This document shows positions 36,460 through 45,317 of a stretch of 64,000 bases of DNA, one piece after another. The notes beneath the pieces are model-generated. The model made no database searches. It was not told the origin of the DNA and saw only the letters and a program-made list of their open reading frames with translations. The first letter of the stretch is position 1, and each line of letters begins with the position of its first letter. The stretch is taken from NCBI GenBank assembly GCA_002324875.1, contig NTJG01000008.1:62001-126000 (forward strand). The letters run 5' to 3'. Both the position numbers and the translations under genes were made by a program. The stretch comes from Lysobacteraceae bacterium NML93-0793 (GTDB lineage Bacteria > Pseudomonadota > Gammaproteobacteria > Xanthomonadales > Xanthomonadaceae).

Positions 36460-36909
36460 GGCGGACACAGCCGCACTCCCGTCCCGCCGGCGGGCGCTCC
36501 GGGCGCGCTGCAACCCGCAACCTTCGGGGAAGGGCTGAACAACGGCCGTCATCTCCGCGGCTCTCAACAGCCGCACGGCTGGTCAGGCGGGGATCCAGCG
36601 ACTTCGGCGCGTGGCCGTGAACCCGTTCAACGGTTCCACAAGGTCGGCCTGCACAGCTGCGATGCGCGCGTGCCGCACGGCGACGTGGCGCTGCGCTCGA
36701 CGCCACGACGATCCCTGCGCAATGCCCTACACCGCCCTCTCCGAACGCGCATCGACGATGCGTTGCGCGCCGATGGCGGCGGCCGCGTTCCGATCGATTC
36801 CCTGCCACGCGACACGCGCCACTCCGCGGCAACGCCCTGACGCGATCGGCGTCACGCCGTTTTCGTTCGCGCGATGGGTATCCTGTTCGACCTCAGGGGC
36901 GCAGCCGCA
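36460..36909. other. 450-base spacer before the kinase gene
   Basis: GC-rich with no supported gene or RNA. Short frames on both strands are Arg-rich noise. A TATCCT hexamer near 36886 and AGGGGC near 36894 could serve the kinase gene, but neither is convincing. Confidence 0.5.
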
Positions 36910-38967
36910 ATGCCGCACACATCCACCGGTTCGACCACATCGCCACTGCCTGTGATTCCGGGCTACCGGCTGTCGCAGGTGATCGGACACGGCGGCATGG
37001 CCACCGTCTATCTCGGCACGCAGCTGTCACTGGGTCGCGACGTCGCGATCAAGGTCATGCTGCCCGAAGCGCTGGCCGACGAGGTCAGCCGGCGCCGTTT
37101 CGAGAACGAGGCGCGCACGATCGCGCGGCTCGAGCATCCGAACATCGTGGGCATCCACGAGGTGGGACGGACCAGCGACGGCCTGCCGTGGTATTCGATG
37201 CCGCATCTCCCGCATGGTCACCTCGGGCAGCGCAACCTCACCGGCGATCAGCGGCGGATCCGCGAGGTGCTGCGCGCCCTGCTCTCCGCATTGGCCTACG
37301 CCCACGCGCGCGGCGTGATCCACCGCGACGTCAAGGCCGAGAACGTGCTGTTCGACGAAGCCGACCGTCCCCTGCTGGCGGATTTCGGCATCGCCCTGCG
37401 CCGCGGCTACGGTACGCGGGTGACGATGGTGGGCCTGGCCGTCGGCAGCACCGCCTACATGGCACCGGAACAGGCGCGCGGCCAGCAGGTGGATTTCCGC
37501 GCCGATCTCTACAGCGTCGGCGTGCTGGCGTGGGAAATGCTGACCGGCGAGTTGCCCTACAAGGGCGATGACGCGCTGTCGATGGCGCTGGCGCACACGC
37601 AGAATCCGATTCCCCGCCTGCCGCCGGCACTCCGCCACTGGCAACGCTTCATCGACCGCGCGCTGGCGAAATCGCTGACCCGCCGCTTCAGCGATGCCGC
37701 CACGATGCTGCGCGCCCTGGACGAGGTACCGCAGCGCGACGCTCGCCGCGAACCCGTCTTCGGCAACGCGTTGCGGACGTTGCGTGCCGGTTCGCGTCGG
37801 GTGCCGCCGATGGTCTGGGTGCCGCTGGTCCTGATCCTCGCCGCCGGCACCGGACTCGCTCTGAATCTTTCGCGCGAGGCCGCGGCGCCGGACGGCCTCG
37901 CGGCGGCGTCGCCTGCGCTGATGGGGCGGGCGCCGTCCGCGGAGGCGGCCGAGGACGCATCGGCCCGGACCGACGCCGCGCCCGACGTCGGCGTTGCCGG
38001 CACCGTCCCGCGCGCCGCCCCCGTGTCGGACGCGGACCGGCATCTGGCCGATGCCGAACGTCTGCTGCGCGCCGGCCAGCTGGCCACACCGTCCGGCAAG
38101 GATGCATTCGCCGCGCTGCAGGCGGCCTGGGCGGCGGATCCCGAACATCTCCGCGCTCCGGCAGTGGCCGATCGTGCCGTCGAAGCGGTCGCGGCGCGCG
38201 CCCGCAACGCGATCGTCAGCGGTGACGACCGCACCGCGACCACCCTGCTGCAGGCGGCGCGCCGCTATGCCGACACGGCCGGACGTGCCGACAGCGACGC
38301 GATGCGTCGACTGCGCGCGGCGGTCGCCGAAGCCGTGGAAACCCGGATCACCGACGCCGCCGGCAACGTCGACCGCACGAACGCGCTGGCCGCCCTGACC
38401 GTCGCCGAGCACCTCGGCCTCGACGCGCCGACGACGACGCGCCTGACGCGTCAGGCGCGTGCGATTCCCGATCTGGCCGCACTGGCGAAGCGGATCCCGG
38501 GCGGTGCGCGCGTGGTCCGCAGCGCCGACGGCGTGTTCGCGATCGCGAACGCACCGGTGAGCCGGGCCGACTATGCCGCTTTCGTGACCGCCACCGGGCA
38601 CAGCTCGGCGGCATGTCGCGCACGCGGGTCGGTGCTGCGCGCGGTGGCGCCGCGCACCTGGGACAATCCCGGTTTCGAGCAGGCACCGAGCGACCCTGTG
38701 GTCTGCGTGTCCTGGCACGATGCGGTCGACTACGCCCGCTGGCGCAGTGAACGCGACGGGCTGAGCATCGTGGTCGCCTCGGTGGCGCAGGGCGCGAGTG
38801 TCCCGGCGCGCGGCGATGGGCCGGCCGAATGGCGAAGCGACTGCGCGGCCGCATGCAAGCAACGCATCGCCGCCGGTCGCATCAAGCGCGATGCGCTCGA
38901 CAGCCGCGCGCTCGATCCGCGGCGCGGCTACGAGGATGTCGGCTTCCGCCTGGTGCATCTGCCCTGA
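36910..38967 (+). CDS. Transmembrane Ser/Thr protein kinase with C-terminal SUMF1-like domain
   Basis: 685 residues from the ATG at 36910; an ATG at 36874 in frame is a weaker alternative. Complete Hanks kinase: glycine loop IGHGGMATVY (25-34), Lys48 in VAIKVM, HRDVKAEN (138-145), DFG (158-160) and APEQARG. A transmembrane helix is at about 298-322 (MVWVPLVLILAAGTGLAL). It is followed by an Ala-rich helical periplasmic stalk, then from about residue 530 a formylglycine-enzyme/SUMF1-like domain (PVSRADYAAFVTATGHSS, WDNPGFEQAPSDPVVCVSWH, DAVDYARWRS, GYEDVGFRLVHL). The domain is short and lacks a clear catalytic Cys pair, so is probably a binding module. Confidence 0.9.
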   Translation: MPHTSTGSTTSPLPVIPGYRLSQVIGHGGMATVYLGTQLSLGRDVAIKVMLPEALADEVSRRRFENEARTIARLEHPNIVGIHEVGRTSDGLPWYSMPHLPHGHLGQRNLTGDQRRIREVLRALLSALAYAHARGVIHRDVKAENVLFDEADRPLLADFGIALRRGYGTRVTMVGLAVGSTAYMAPEQARGQQVDFRADLYSVGVLAWEMLTGELPYKGDDALSMALAHTQNPIPRLPPALRHWQRFIDRALAKSLTRRFSDAATMLRALDEVPQRDARREPVFGNALRTLRAGSRRVPPMVWVPLVLILAAGTGLALNLSREAAAPDGLAAASPALMGRAPSAEAAEDASARTDAAPDVGVAGTVPRAAPVSDADRHLADAERLLRAGQLATPSGKDAFAALQAAWAADPEHLRAPAVADRAVEAVAARARNAIVSGDDRTATTLLQAARRYADTAGRADSDAMRRLRAAVAEAVETRITDAAGNVDRTNALAALTVAEHLGLDAPTTTRLTRQARAIPDLAALAKRIPGGARVVRSADGVFAIANAPVSRADYAAFVTATGHSSAACRARGSVLRAVAPRTWDNPGFEQAPSDPVVCVSWHDAVDYARWRSERDGLSIVVASVAQGASVPARGDGPAEWRSDCAAACKQRIAAGRIKRDALDSRALDPRRGYEDVGFRLVHLP

Positions 38968-39038
38968 GCCGCCTGCCGCCGCGCTGAACGCCGGCGCGCG
39001 ACACGCCGCCGCGCCTTTTCCGGCGTGCCGACGACGCG

Positions 39039-39044
39039 CAGAAT
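39039..39044 (+). promoter_or_regulatory. Possible -10 upstream of the DUF502 gene, with a C9 tract behind it
   Basis: CAGAAT in GCGCAGAATGGGCGCC lies 30 bases before the ATG. A run of nine C at 39050-39058 falls where the transcript would begin. Confidence 0.35.
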
Positions 39045-39074
39045 GGGCGCCCCCCCCCGTCGTCCCGGATCGCC

Positions 39075-39758
39075 ATGAGCTCCCCTTCGCTGGGCGTTCG
39101 CCTGCAGCGCCTGTTTCTGACCGGCCTGTTGACGCTGCTCCCGATCTGGCTGACGTGGATCGTCGTCAAGTTCGTATTCGTGCTGCTGTCGGAGATCAGC
39201 ACGCCGTGGGTGGCGCCGCTGTCGATGCAGATCGCGGCGTGGTTTCCCAATTCGCTGGGCTGGATCAATGCGGTGTCGGTACAGGCGACGATCGCGCTGA
39301 TCGCCACCATCGTGCTGATCCTGATCGTCGGCTGGCTGGCACGTCGCGTGGTCGGCCAGCGGATGCTGGGCTGGGTGGAAGCGCTGGTGCAGCGCATTCC
39401 GCTGGCGAACGTGATCTATTCCAGCGCGCGCAAACTGCTCGACATCCTGCAGACCAAGCCCGACGGCACCCAGCGCGTGGTGCTGATCGATTTCCCGCAC
39501 AGCCAGATGAAGTCGGTCGGCTTCGTCACCCGCGTGATCCGCGAGCAGGGCACCGGACGTGAGCTCGCCGCGGTCTACGTGCCGACGACGCCGAATCCGA
39601 CGTCGGGCTACCTCGAGATCGTGCCGCTCGAGAAGATCACCCCGACCGACTGGACCGTCGACCAGGCGATGAGCTTCATCATCTCCGGAGGCGCCGTGGC
39701 GCCGGACACCATCCCGTTCGGCGCGCCTGCGCGAGCCGACGCCGCCCCGCCCGTCTGA
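39075..39758 (+). CDS. DUF502 family membrane protein
   Basis: 227 residues. Two transmembrane helices (LFLTGLLTLLPIWLTWIVVKFVFVLL and VQATIALIATIVLILIVGWLA) precede a soluble domain. The DUF502 signatures are RIPLANVIYSSARKLLDIL, VVLIDFPHSQMKSVGFVT and YVPTTPNPTSGYLEIVPLEK, followed by MSFIISGGA. The family is widespread in bacteria and plants with no agreed function (plant LCV members act in the endomembrane). The Ala/Pro C-terminal tail is unconserved. A DUF885 lipoprotein gene follows after 58 bases. Confidence 0.93.
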   Translation: MSSPSLGVRLQRLFLTGLLTLLPIWLTWIVVKFVFVLLSEISTPWVAPLSMQIAAWFPNSLGWINAVSVQATIALIATIVLILIVGWLARRVVGQRMLGWVEALVQRIPLANVIYSSARKLLDILQTKPDGTQRVVLIDFPHSQMKSVGFVTRVIREQGTGRELAAVYVPTTPNPTSGYLEIVPLEKITPTDWTVDQAMSFIISGGAVAPDTIPFGAPARADAAPPV

Positions 39759-39816
39759 CGCTTGCCGCAGAACAACGCAGGCGCCAGCATCGGGGCTCCG
39801 CCGTGTGGAGTCCGCC

Positions 39817-41697
39817 ATGAAGCACCCGCTCGTTCTCGCCCTCGCCGCCGCCCTCGTCTTCGGCGGCGGACTCGTCGGCTGCCAGCGCGAGTCGGCGGCG
39901 CCGGCCGCTGTATCCGCGGTGGCCGCGCCCGAGAACGCGCAGGCACGCGCCACGCGATTGGGCACGCTCTACGCCGAGTACTGGGAAGAACTGCTCAGGC
40001 TCAACCCGGTGCAGGCGACCTTCCAGGGTGACGCGCGATACAACGACCAGCTCCCGGATTTCGGCAGCGCCGAATACCGCGAGCAGGTGCGCGCCTTCAA
40101 CGAGCGCTGGCTCAAGACCGTCGAAGCGATCGGCAGTGACGGCCTGGACGGCCAGGACCTGCTGAGCTACCGGATCTTCGTGCAGGAGCGCCGCAACGCG
40201 CTCGACGCCGAACGCTTTCCGTCCTGGATGCTGCCGGTCAACCAGATGGGCAGCCTCGTCAGCTACTCGGTGCTGCTGGGCTCGGGCACCAATGCGCAGC
40301 CGTTCGCCACCGTGGCCGACTACGACGCCTGGCTGCGCCGCGCCGCCCGCATCCCGGTGCTGATCGACACCGAGATCGCCAACATGCGCGCCGGCATCGA
40401 GGCCAACGTGGTGCAGCCGCGCGTGGTGATGGAGAAGGTGCTGCCGCAGTTCGACGCGATCCTCGTCGACGACGTGGAGACGAGCCCGTTCTGGGGGCCG
40501 GTGACGCGCTTTCCGGACGACATCCCGGAGGCCGATCGCGAACGCCTGACCGCCGCGTTCCGCGCCCTGATCACCGGGCAGCTGCAGCCGGCGATCCGGC
40601 GCCAGCGCGACTTCATCGCCAACGACTACCTTCCGCACGCGCGCGACAGCGTGGGCCTCGACGCGCTGCCCGACGGCATGGCCTGGTACGCGTTCTCGGT
40701 GAAGCAGCAGACCACGTCCGACCTGTCGCCCGAGGCGATCCACCAGATCGGCCTGGACGAAGTGGCGCGCATCCACGAGCAGATCCGCGGCGTCATGGCG
40801 GAAACGCGGTTCGAAGGTTCGCTGCAGGACTTCTTCCGTTTCATGCAGACCGACCGCCGCTTCGAGTTCCGCTCCGAGGCCGAGCTGCTCGCGCACTACC
40901 GCGCAATCGAGCAGACGATCGAGGCGCGGGTGCCCGAGCTGTTTTCGCTGACGCCCAAGGCCGCCTTCGAGATCCGACCTGTCGAGGCGTTCCGCGCCGA
41001 ATCCGCGGCCGGCGGTTCCTACCAGTCGCCGAGCGAGGACGGCAGCCGGCCGGGCATCTTCTACGTCAACACCTTCGGTCTGCCGACGCGCAAGCGCTGG
41101 GACGCCGAGGACCTGTTCCTGCACGAAGCGATTCCCGGCCACCACTTCCAGCTCGCGCTGCAGCAGGAACTCACCGACCTGCCCGCGTTCCGGCGCTTCG
41201 GCGGCGAGACCGCCTACATCGAAGGCTGGGGCCTCTATGCCGAGAGCCTCGGCAAGGACCTGGGCCTCTACACCGATCCCTACGATTATTTCGGCCGTCT
41301 GCAGGGCGAACTGTGGCGCGCGGTGCGGCTGGTCGTCGACACCGGCCTCCACAGCAAGGGCTGGACGCGCCAGCAGGTGCTCGACTACATGTTCGAGAAT
41401 TCCTCGGTCAGCGAGCCCGACGCCATCGCCGAGACCGAGCGCTACATCGCCTGGCCCGGCCAGGCGCTGGCCTACAAGATCGGCGAACTCAAGATCCAGG
41501 AACTGCGCGCGCGCAGCGAAGCGGCGCTCGGCGACGCGTTCGACATCCGTGCCTTCCATGCCGCGGTGCTCGAGGACGGTGCGCTCCCGCTGCCGTTGCT
41601 GGAGGCGAAGATCGATGCGTGGATTGCCGCGGAACGTGAGCGGCTCGATACGGCCGCGACGGACGCGGCGACGGCGGCCGCAGCCGCGCAGGGCTGA
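39817..41697 (+). CDS. DUF885 lipoprotein, putative zinc peptidase
   Basis: 626 residues from the ATG at 39817, with GGAG eight bases upstream. Lipoprotein signal MKHPLVLALAAALVFGGGLV followed by GCQRES; lipobox LVGC with Cys22. The DUF885 metallopeptidase signature HEAIPGHH is at 436-443, followed by the third-ligand region AYIEGWGLYAESL. Conserved segments AWYAFSVKQQTTSDLSPEAI and YVNTFGLPTRKRW support it. Probably cleaves peptides in the periplasm, anchored to a membrane. Long 446-base gap after its stop. Confidence 0.93.
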   Translation: MKHPLVLALAAALVFGGGLVGCQRESAAPAAVSAVAAPENAQARATRLGTLYAEYWEELLRLNPVQATFQGDARYNDQLPDFGSAEYREQVRAFNERWLKTVEAIGSDGLDGQDLLSYRIFVQERRNALDAERFPSWMLPVNQMGSLVSYSVLLGSGTNAQPFATVADYDAWLRRAARIPVLIDTEIANMRAGIEANVVQPRVVMEKVLPQFDAILVDDVETSPFWGPVTRFPDDIPEADRERLTAAFRALITGQLQPAIRRQRDFIANDYLPHARDSVGLDALPDGMAWYAFSVKQQTTSDLSPEAIHQIGLDEVARIHEQIRGVMAETRFEGSLQDFFRFMQTDRRFEFRSEAELLAHYRAIEQTIEARVPELFSLTPKAAFEIRPVEAFRAESAAGGSYQSPSEDGSRPGIFYVNTFGLPTRKRWDAEDLFLHEAIPGHHFQLALQQELTDLPAFRRFGGETAYIEGWGLYAESLGKDLGLYTDPYDYFGRLQGELWRAVRLVVDTGLHSKGWTRQQVLDYMFENSSVSEPDAIAETERYIAWPGQALAYKIGELKIQELRARSEAALGDAFDIRAFHAAVLEDGALPLPLLEAKIDAWIAAERERLDTAATDAATAAAAAQG

Positions 41698-42143
41698 TCC
41701 CGCGTGAACGGTGTGCGGCGCGGAGTTCTGGCGTGCGCGTCGGTCTGTATCGACCGCATCGGCCCGGCGCACGGGGAACCGATGTCACCGAAGGCATCAG
41801 GCGCCGAGGCGACCACGTCCCGGACAGCGCAGCAGCGTCGATACGTGCAGCGCGGGATCGACGCGAGTCCAGGCCCGGGCCTGCACAGCGTTGCCGGTTC
41901 CACATCCGCGCGACGTCCGGGGCGCGCTCGCGTGTCGATACGGCATACCGTCGAGTGACGCGTCGGAGCGAACGCCGCGTTCGCGCACGCCACGCGGTTT
42001 CACACGTCAGCTCGATCGACGCACCTGACGTGGAAATCCCGGATGTCCCGACGCACATCTCTGCGCGCCGCGTGCCGCAACGCGGCTTGCCCTCCCCCAC
42101 CCGCCGGGCGATGCTGCACCCCCGCTCGCGTTGGGGAGGCGCC
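41698..42143. other. 446-base spacer before a small membrane protein gene
   Basis: No supported gene; frames on both strands lack family resemblance and ribosome sites. The words CGTCGATAC and TGTCGATACGG recur at about 41837 and 41934, which I would not call a repeat family. The right end holds a strong ribosome site GGGGAGG at 42133-42139. Confidence 0.5.
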
Positions 42144-42545
42144 ATGATCCGCACGATGTTCTCGGTGATGCTCGGCATGCTCGTCGCCATGATGGTGATG
42201 CTGGGGCTGGAGTTCGTCGGCGCCTGGCTGGTGCCGATGCCCACCGGACAGCTCGGCAACGAGGCGGACCTGGCCGAGATCGTCGCGAATGCGCCGACCG
42301 CCAAGCTCGTCTGGGTGCTGGCCGGCTGGCTGCTCGCTGCGCTGTGCGGCGGCTGGGTCGCCGCGCGACTCGCACGCGTGCGCCGGATGGGCGCGGCGAT
42401 CGCGGTCGGCGTATTGATCCTGCTCGGCGTCGTGCTCAATGCCTGGATGCTGCCGCATCCGCTGTGGATGCTCCTGATCGGCGTGATCGCACCGGTGCCG
42501 CTGGCCTGGTCGGGCGGCCGGCTGGCCGTGCGCGGCATCCGCTGA
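42144..42545 (+). CDS. Small four-helix membrane protein, unknown function
   Basis: 133 residues from the ATG at 42144, four bases after GGGGAGG. Hydrophobic helices: FSVMLGMLVAMMVMLGLEFV, KLVWVLAGWLLAALCGGWVA, MGAAIAVGVLILLGVVLNAW and LLIGVIAPVPLAWSGGRLA. There are Gly-rich helix packings and no catalytic motif. A BASS-type transporter follows 30 bases downstream on the same strand and may be cotranscribed. I do not recognise the family. Confidence 0.75.
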   Translation: MIRTMFSVMLGMLVAMMVMLGLEFVGAWLVPMPTGQLGNEADLAEIVANAPTAKLVWVLAGWLLAALCGGWVAARLARVRRMGAAIAVGVLILLGVVLNAWMLPHPLWMLLIGVIAPVPLAWSGGRLAVRGIR

Positions 42546-42575
42546 CGCCTTCGCACACGGACGGAGCCACTCGCC

Positions 42576-43445
42576 ATGCAGGCATCGCTGTTGACGTCGT
42601 TGCTGCTGCCGCTCGCCCTGGGCGTGATCATGTTCGGCCTCGGGCTGGGCCTCGGCCTCGACGATTTCCGGCGCATCGCGCGCTATCCGCGCGCGGTGGT
42701 CACAGGCCTCGTGCTGCAGGTGGGCGTGCTGCCATGGGCGGCGCTGGCGCTCGCCCTGCTGTTCCGGCTGCCACCCGAACTCGCCGTCGGCCTGATGCTG
42801 CTGGCCGCGTCGCCCGGTGGTGCGACGGCGAACATCTACAGCCACCTCGCCCGCGGTGACGTCGCCCTCAACATCACCCTGACCGCGGTCAACAGCCTGC
42901 TGTGCCTGCTGACGCTGCCGCTGATCCTCAATCTGGCGCTGGAGTTCTTCCTCGGTGCCGGCCAGTACGTGCCGCCGCCGGTGCGCAAGATCGTCGAGGT
43001 CGCGGTGATCATCGTGCTGCCGGTCAGCCTGGGCATGGCGACCCGCGCACTGGCGCCCGCATTCGCGACGCGGATGGAGACGCCGATCCGCCTGCTGTCG
43101 GTGGCCGTGCTCGCGCTGCTGATCGTCGCCGCCGTCGCCCAGGCCTGGAGCACGCTGCTCGGCTTCTTCGCCGCTGTCGGCCTGGCCTGCCTGCTGTTCA
43201 ACCTGGTCAGCATGGGCGTGGGCTATGCAGCGCCGCGTGCGCTGAAGCTGCCGCGTCGCCAGGCCATCGCGATCGCGATGGAGATCGGCATCCACAACGG
43301 CACGCTGGCGATCTTCATCGCGCTCAATGTGCTGGAAAATCCGATGATGTCGGTGCCGGCCGCGGTCTACAGCCTGCTGATGTTCTTCACTGCAGCGGTG
43401 TTCGCGTTCTGGCTCAACCGCCGCGCCGAGGCGACCGCGGTCTGA
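42576..43445 (+). CDS. Bile acid:sodium symporter family (BASS) transporter
   Basis: 289 residues, about nine hydrophobic helices. BASS hallmarks: GLGLGLDDFRRIARYPRAVV, LLAASPGGATANIYSHLARG followed by DVALNITLTAVNS, and the crossover helix IAIAMEIGIHNGTLAIFIAL. Family members import bile acids, pantoate, pyruvate or other organic anions with sodium; the substrate is not predictable here. The ribosome site ACGGAG precedes the ATG. Converges with the M16 genes across a 383-base gap that holds a minus-strand terminator. Confidence 0.92.
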   Translation: MQASLLTSLLLPLALGVIMFGLGLGLGLDDFRRIARYPRAVVTGLVLQVGVLPWAALALALLFRLPPELAVGLMLLAASPGGATANIYSHLARGDVALNITLTAVNSLLCLLTLPLILNLALEFFLGAGQYVPPPVRKIVEVAVIIVLPVSLGMATRALAPAFATRMETPIRLLSVAVLALLIVAAVAQAWSTLLGFFAAVGLACLLFNLVSMGVGYAAPRALKLPRRQAIAIAMEIGIHNGTLAIFIALNVLENPMMSVPAAVYSLLMFFTAAVFAFWLNRRAEATAV

Positions 43446-43828
43446 TGGCACGGCCGGCGCTGCGGCGTCGGGATGCACCGGACCACGTGCTTCTCCTGAA
43501 TCCGTTTGCTGTTCCCGGCCTGCTGCAGTGACCGGTCCGCTTTCGTGCACGGGCGCGTCGCCCGTCTGCCTGACACTGTCAGCAACGCCGGAACCGGCGT
43601 CGCCTCACCTGCGCAGCCCTGGGCAACGCCAGGCGCACGCGTGGCACCGGACAACCTGAGGCGACATTTCGCTGTCGGCACGCGACGTCGTGCGAACGCG
43701 ACTCTTGGCGGAATGCGCGAACCAGGGGCGCAGGGACGGCCATGCGCGCGTCCGCCCCGCTTGGATCCTGCCAAAAAAAGCCCCGCGCAGACGCGCGGGG
43801 CGTTCGGACCGTCACCCGACCGGCCGAC
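43446..43828. other. 383-base gap between convergent transporter and M16 genes
   Basis: Holds the minus-strand terminator at 43773-43801 and otherwise nothing recognisable. The plus-strand transporter has no evident T-tailed terminator of its own here. Confidence 0.55.
43773..43801 (-). terminator. Rho-independent terminator of the M16 peptidase pair
   Basis: The minus strand forms a 9-bp GC stem (43793-43801 with 43780-43788, GCCCCGCGC type) with a 4-base loop, followed by seven T (plus-strand A-run 43773-43779). It begins 27 bases past the stop at 43829. Confidence 0.88.
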
Positions 43829-45307
43829 TCACTCGCCGCTGCCGAAGGCCCCATAGGGTTTCAACTGCTCGACGACCGCCGCATCGCCCACGACGACGAT
43901 GCTCTGCTGCTTCGGGTCGAAGAACTCGCGGGCCACGGCCTGCACCTGCGCCGCAGTGACCGCGTTGGCCTTGTCGACGTAGCGGCTGAGGTAGTCGGCC
44001 GGACGGCCCAGCACCCAGTTCGAGGCCAGCGCCGACGCCACCGCGCCCTGCAGCTGGTTCTGGAACAGGTAGGTGCCGGCGGTGAAGCGTTTGGCGCGCT
44101 GCAGTTCGTCGGCATCGACGGTGACAGTGCGCATCTGCTCGAATTCCTTGAAGAACTCGCCGATCGCCGCACCGGTGACTTCGTTGCGCACGTCGGCCTG
44201 GGCCTGGAACGCCCCGCCCTTCGCGCGCAGGCCGAAGCTGCTGCCGGCGCCGTAGGTGTAGCCCTTGTCCTCGCGCAGGTTGCGCATCAGCCGGCTGTCG
44301 AAGCCGCCGCCGAGGATCGTGTTGGCGAGCGCGGCGGGAATCGCACGGTCGTCGTCGGCGGCGAACGCCGGCCGGCCGATGCGCACCGCCGACTGCACGC
44401 TGTTCTCGCGCGGCACCAGCACGAACTGCGGCGCCTTCGCCGCCTGCGGCGCGGCGACCTCGGCGACCGCTTCGCCCTGCCCGCGCCAGTCGCCGAAATG
44501 CGTGTCGGCGAGCGCGAGAGCGGCCTCGGCATCGAGCGGGCCGGTGATCACCAGCAGCGCGCGTTCGGGATGGAAGCGGGACGCGTGCGCGGCCTGCAGG
44601 CCGGCGATGTCGGTGCCCTGGATGCCGGCCTCGGTCGGCAGCGTGTTGCCGTAGGGATGGTCGCCGAACAGCACGCGGCCCATCGCGCGGTTGGCCTGGT
44701 AGGCCGGCTGCGCCTGCATCGCCTTCAGGCCCTGCGCCGCGTTGGCCTTGGCCAGCTGCACTTCGTTCTCGGGGAACGCCGGGTTGCGCACGACGTCGGC
44801 GAACAGCGCCGCGAGCGGCTGCGCCGACGAGGACAGACCCGACGCGCTGACGAACAGGCCGTCGTTGCCGGCGCTGGCTGAGAGCGAGGCGCCGAGGCGC
44901 TGCAGTTCCTCGGCGATCTGCACCGAGCTGCGGGTCGCAGTGCCTTCGCGCAGCAGGCCGGCCAGCAGGTTCGACATGCCCGGCAGCGGCTGCGGGTCGC
45001 TGGCCAGACCGCCACGCACGGCGAGCACGTAGTTGACCTTGGGCAGGCCGCCCTGGCGCGGCACGATCCAGACGGTCAGACCGTTGTCGAGATGGCGCTC
45101 GACCAGGCCCAGCTCCGGCAACGGCCGGTCGGCCTCGTAGTCCGGCAGGCCGGCGGGCAGTTCGGTCGGCAGCGCGGTCGCCGGCGGTGCGCCGGAGGCG
45201 CCGGGCTGCTGCGCATGCACGCCACCGGCGAACAGGCAGGCACCGAGCGCGAGGACGAGCGGGCGCAGCGCCGAGTGGCTGCGCGGGATGATGGTACGGA
45301 TGTCCAT
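43829..45307 (-). CDS. M16 family peptidase-like protein, non-catalytic member
   Basis: 492 residues with a signal peptide (SALRPLVLALGACLFAGGVH, cleavage near AQ). The two-lobed M16 fold is recognisable (LDNGLTVWIVPRQGGLPKVN, NTILGGGFDSRLMRNLREDK, GYTYGAGSSFG). Where the zinc motif HxxEH should be there is LPGMSNLLAGLLREGT, so it cannot bind zinc conventionally. By analogy with PqqF/PqqG-type and mitochondrial processing pairs it is probably the partner of the catalytic subunit encoded 10 bases upstream. A T-tailed terminator follows. Confidence 0.9.
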   Translation of the reverse strand: MDIRTIIPRSHSALRPLVLALGACLFAGGVHAQQPGASGAPPATALPTELPAGLPDYEADRPLPELGLVERHLDNGLTVWIVPRQGGLPKVNYVLAVRGGLASDPQPLPGMSNLLAGLLREGTATRSSVQIAEELQRLGASLSASAGNDGLFVSASGLSSSAQPLAALFADVVRNPAFPENEVQLAKANAAQGLKAMQAQPAYQANRAMGRVLFGDHPYGNTLPTEAGIQGTDIAGLQAAHASRFHPERALLVITGPLDAEAALALADTHFGDWRGQGEAVAEVAAPQAAKAPQFVLVPRENSVQSAVRIGRPAFAADDDRAIPAALANTILGGGFDSRLMRNLREDKGYTYGAGSSFGLRAKGGAFQAQADVRNEVTGAAIGEFFKEFEQMRTVTVDADELQRAKRFTAGTYLFQNQLQGAVASALASNWVLGRPADYLSRYVDKANAVTAAQVQAVAREFFDPKQQSIVVVGDAAVVEQLKPYGAFGSGE

Positions 45308-45317
45308 GTCGGTCTCC

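Noticed and set aside
36460..36909. Short frames in the gap before the kinase, considered as small genes
   Set aside because: No ribosome sites, Arg/Pro-rich noise, overlapping frames on both strands.
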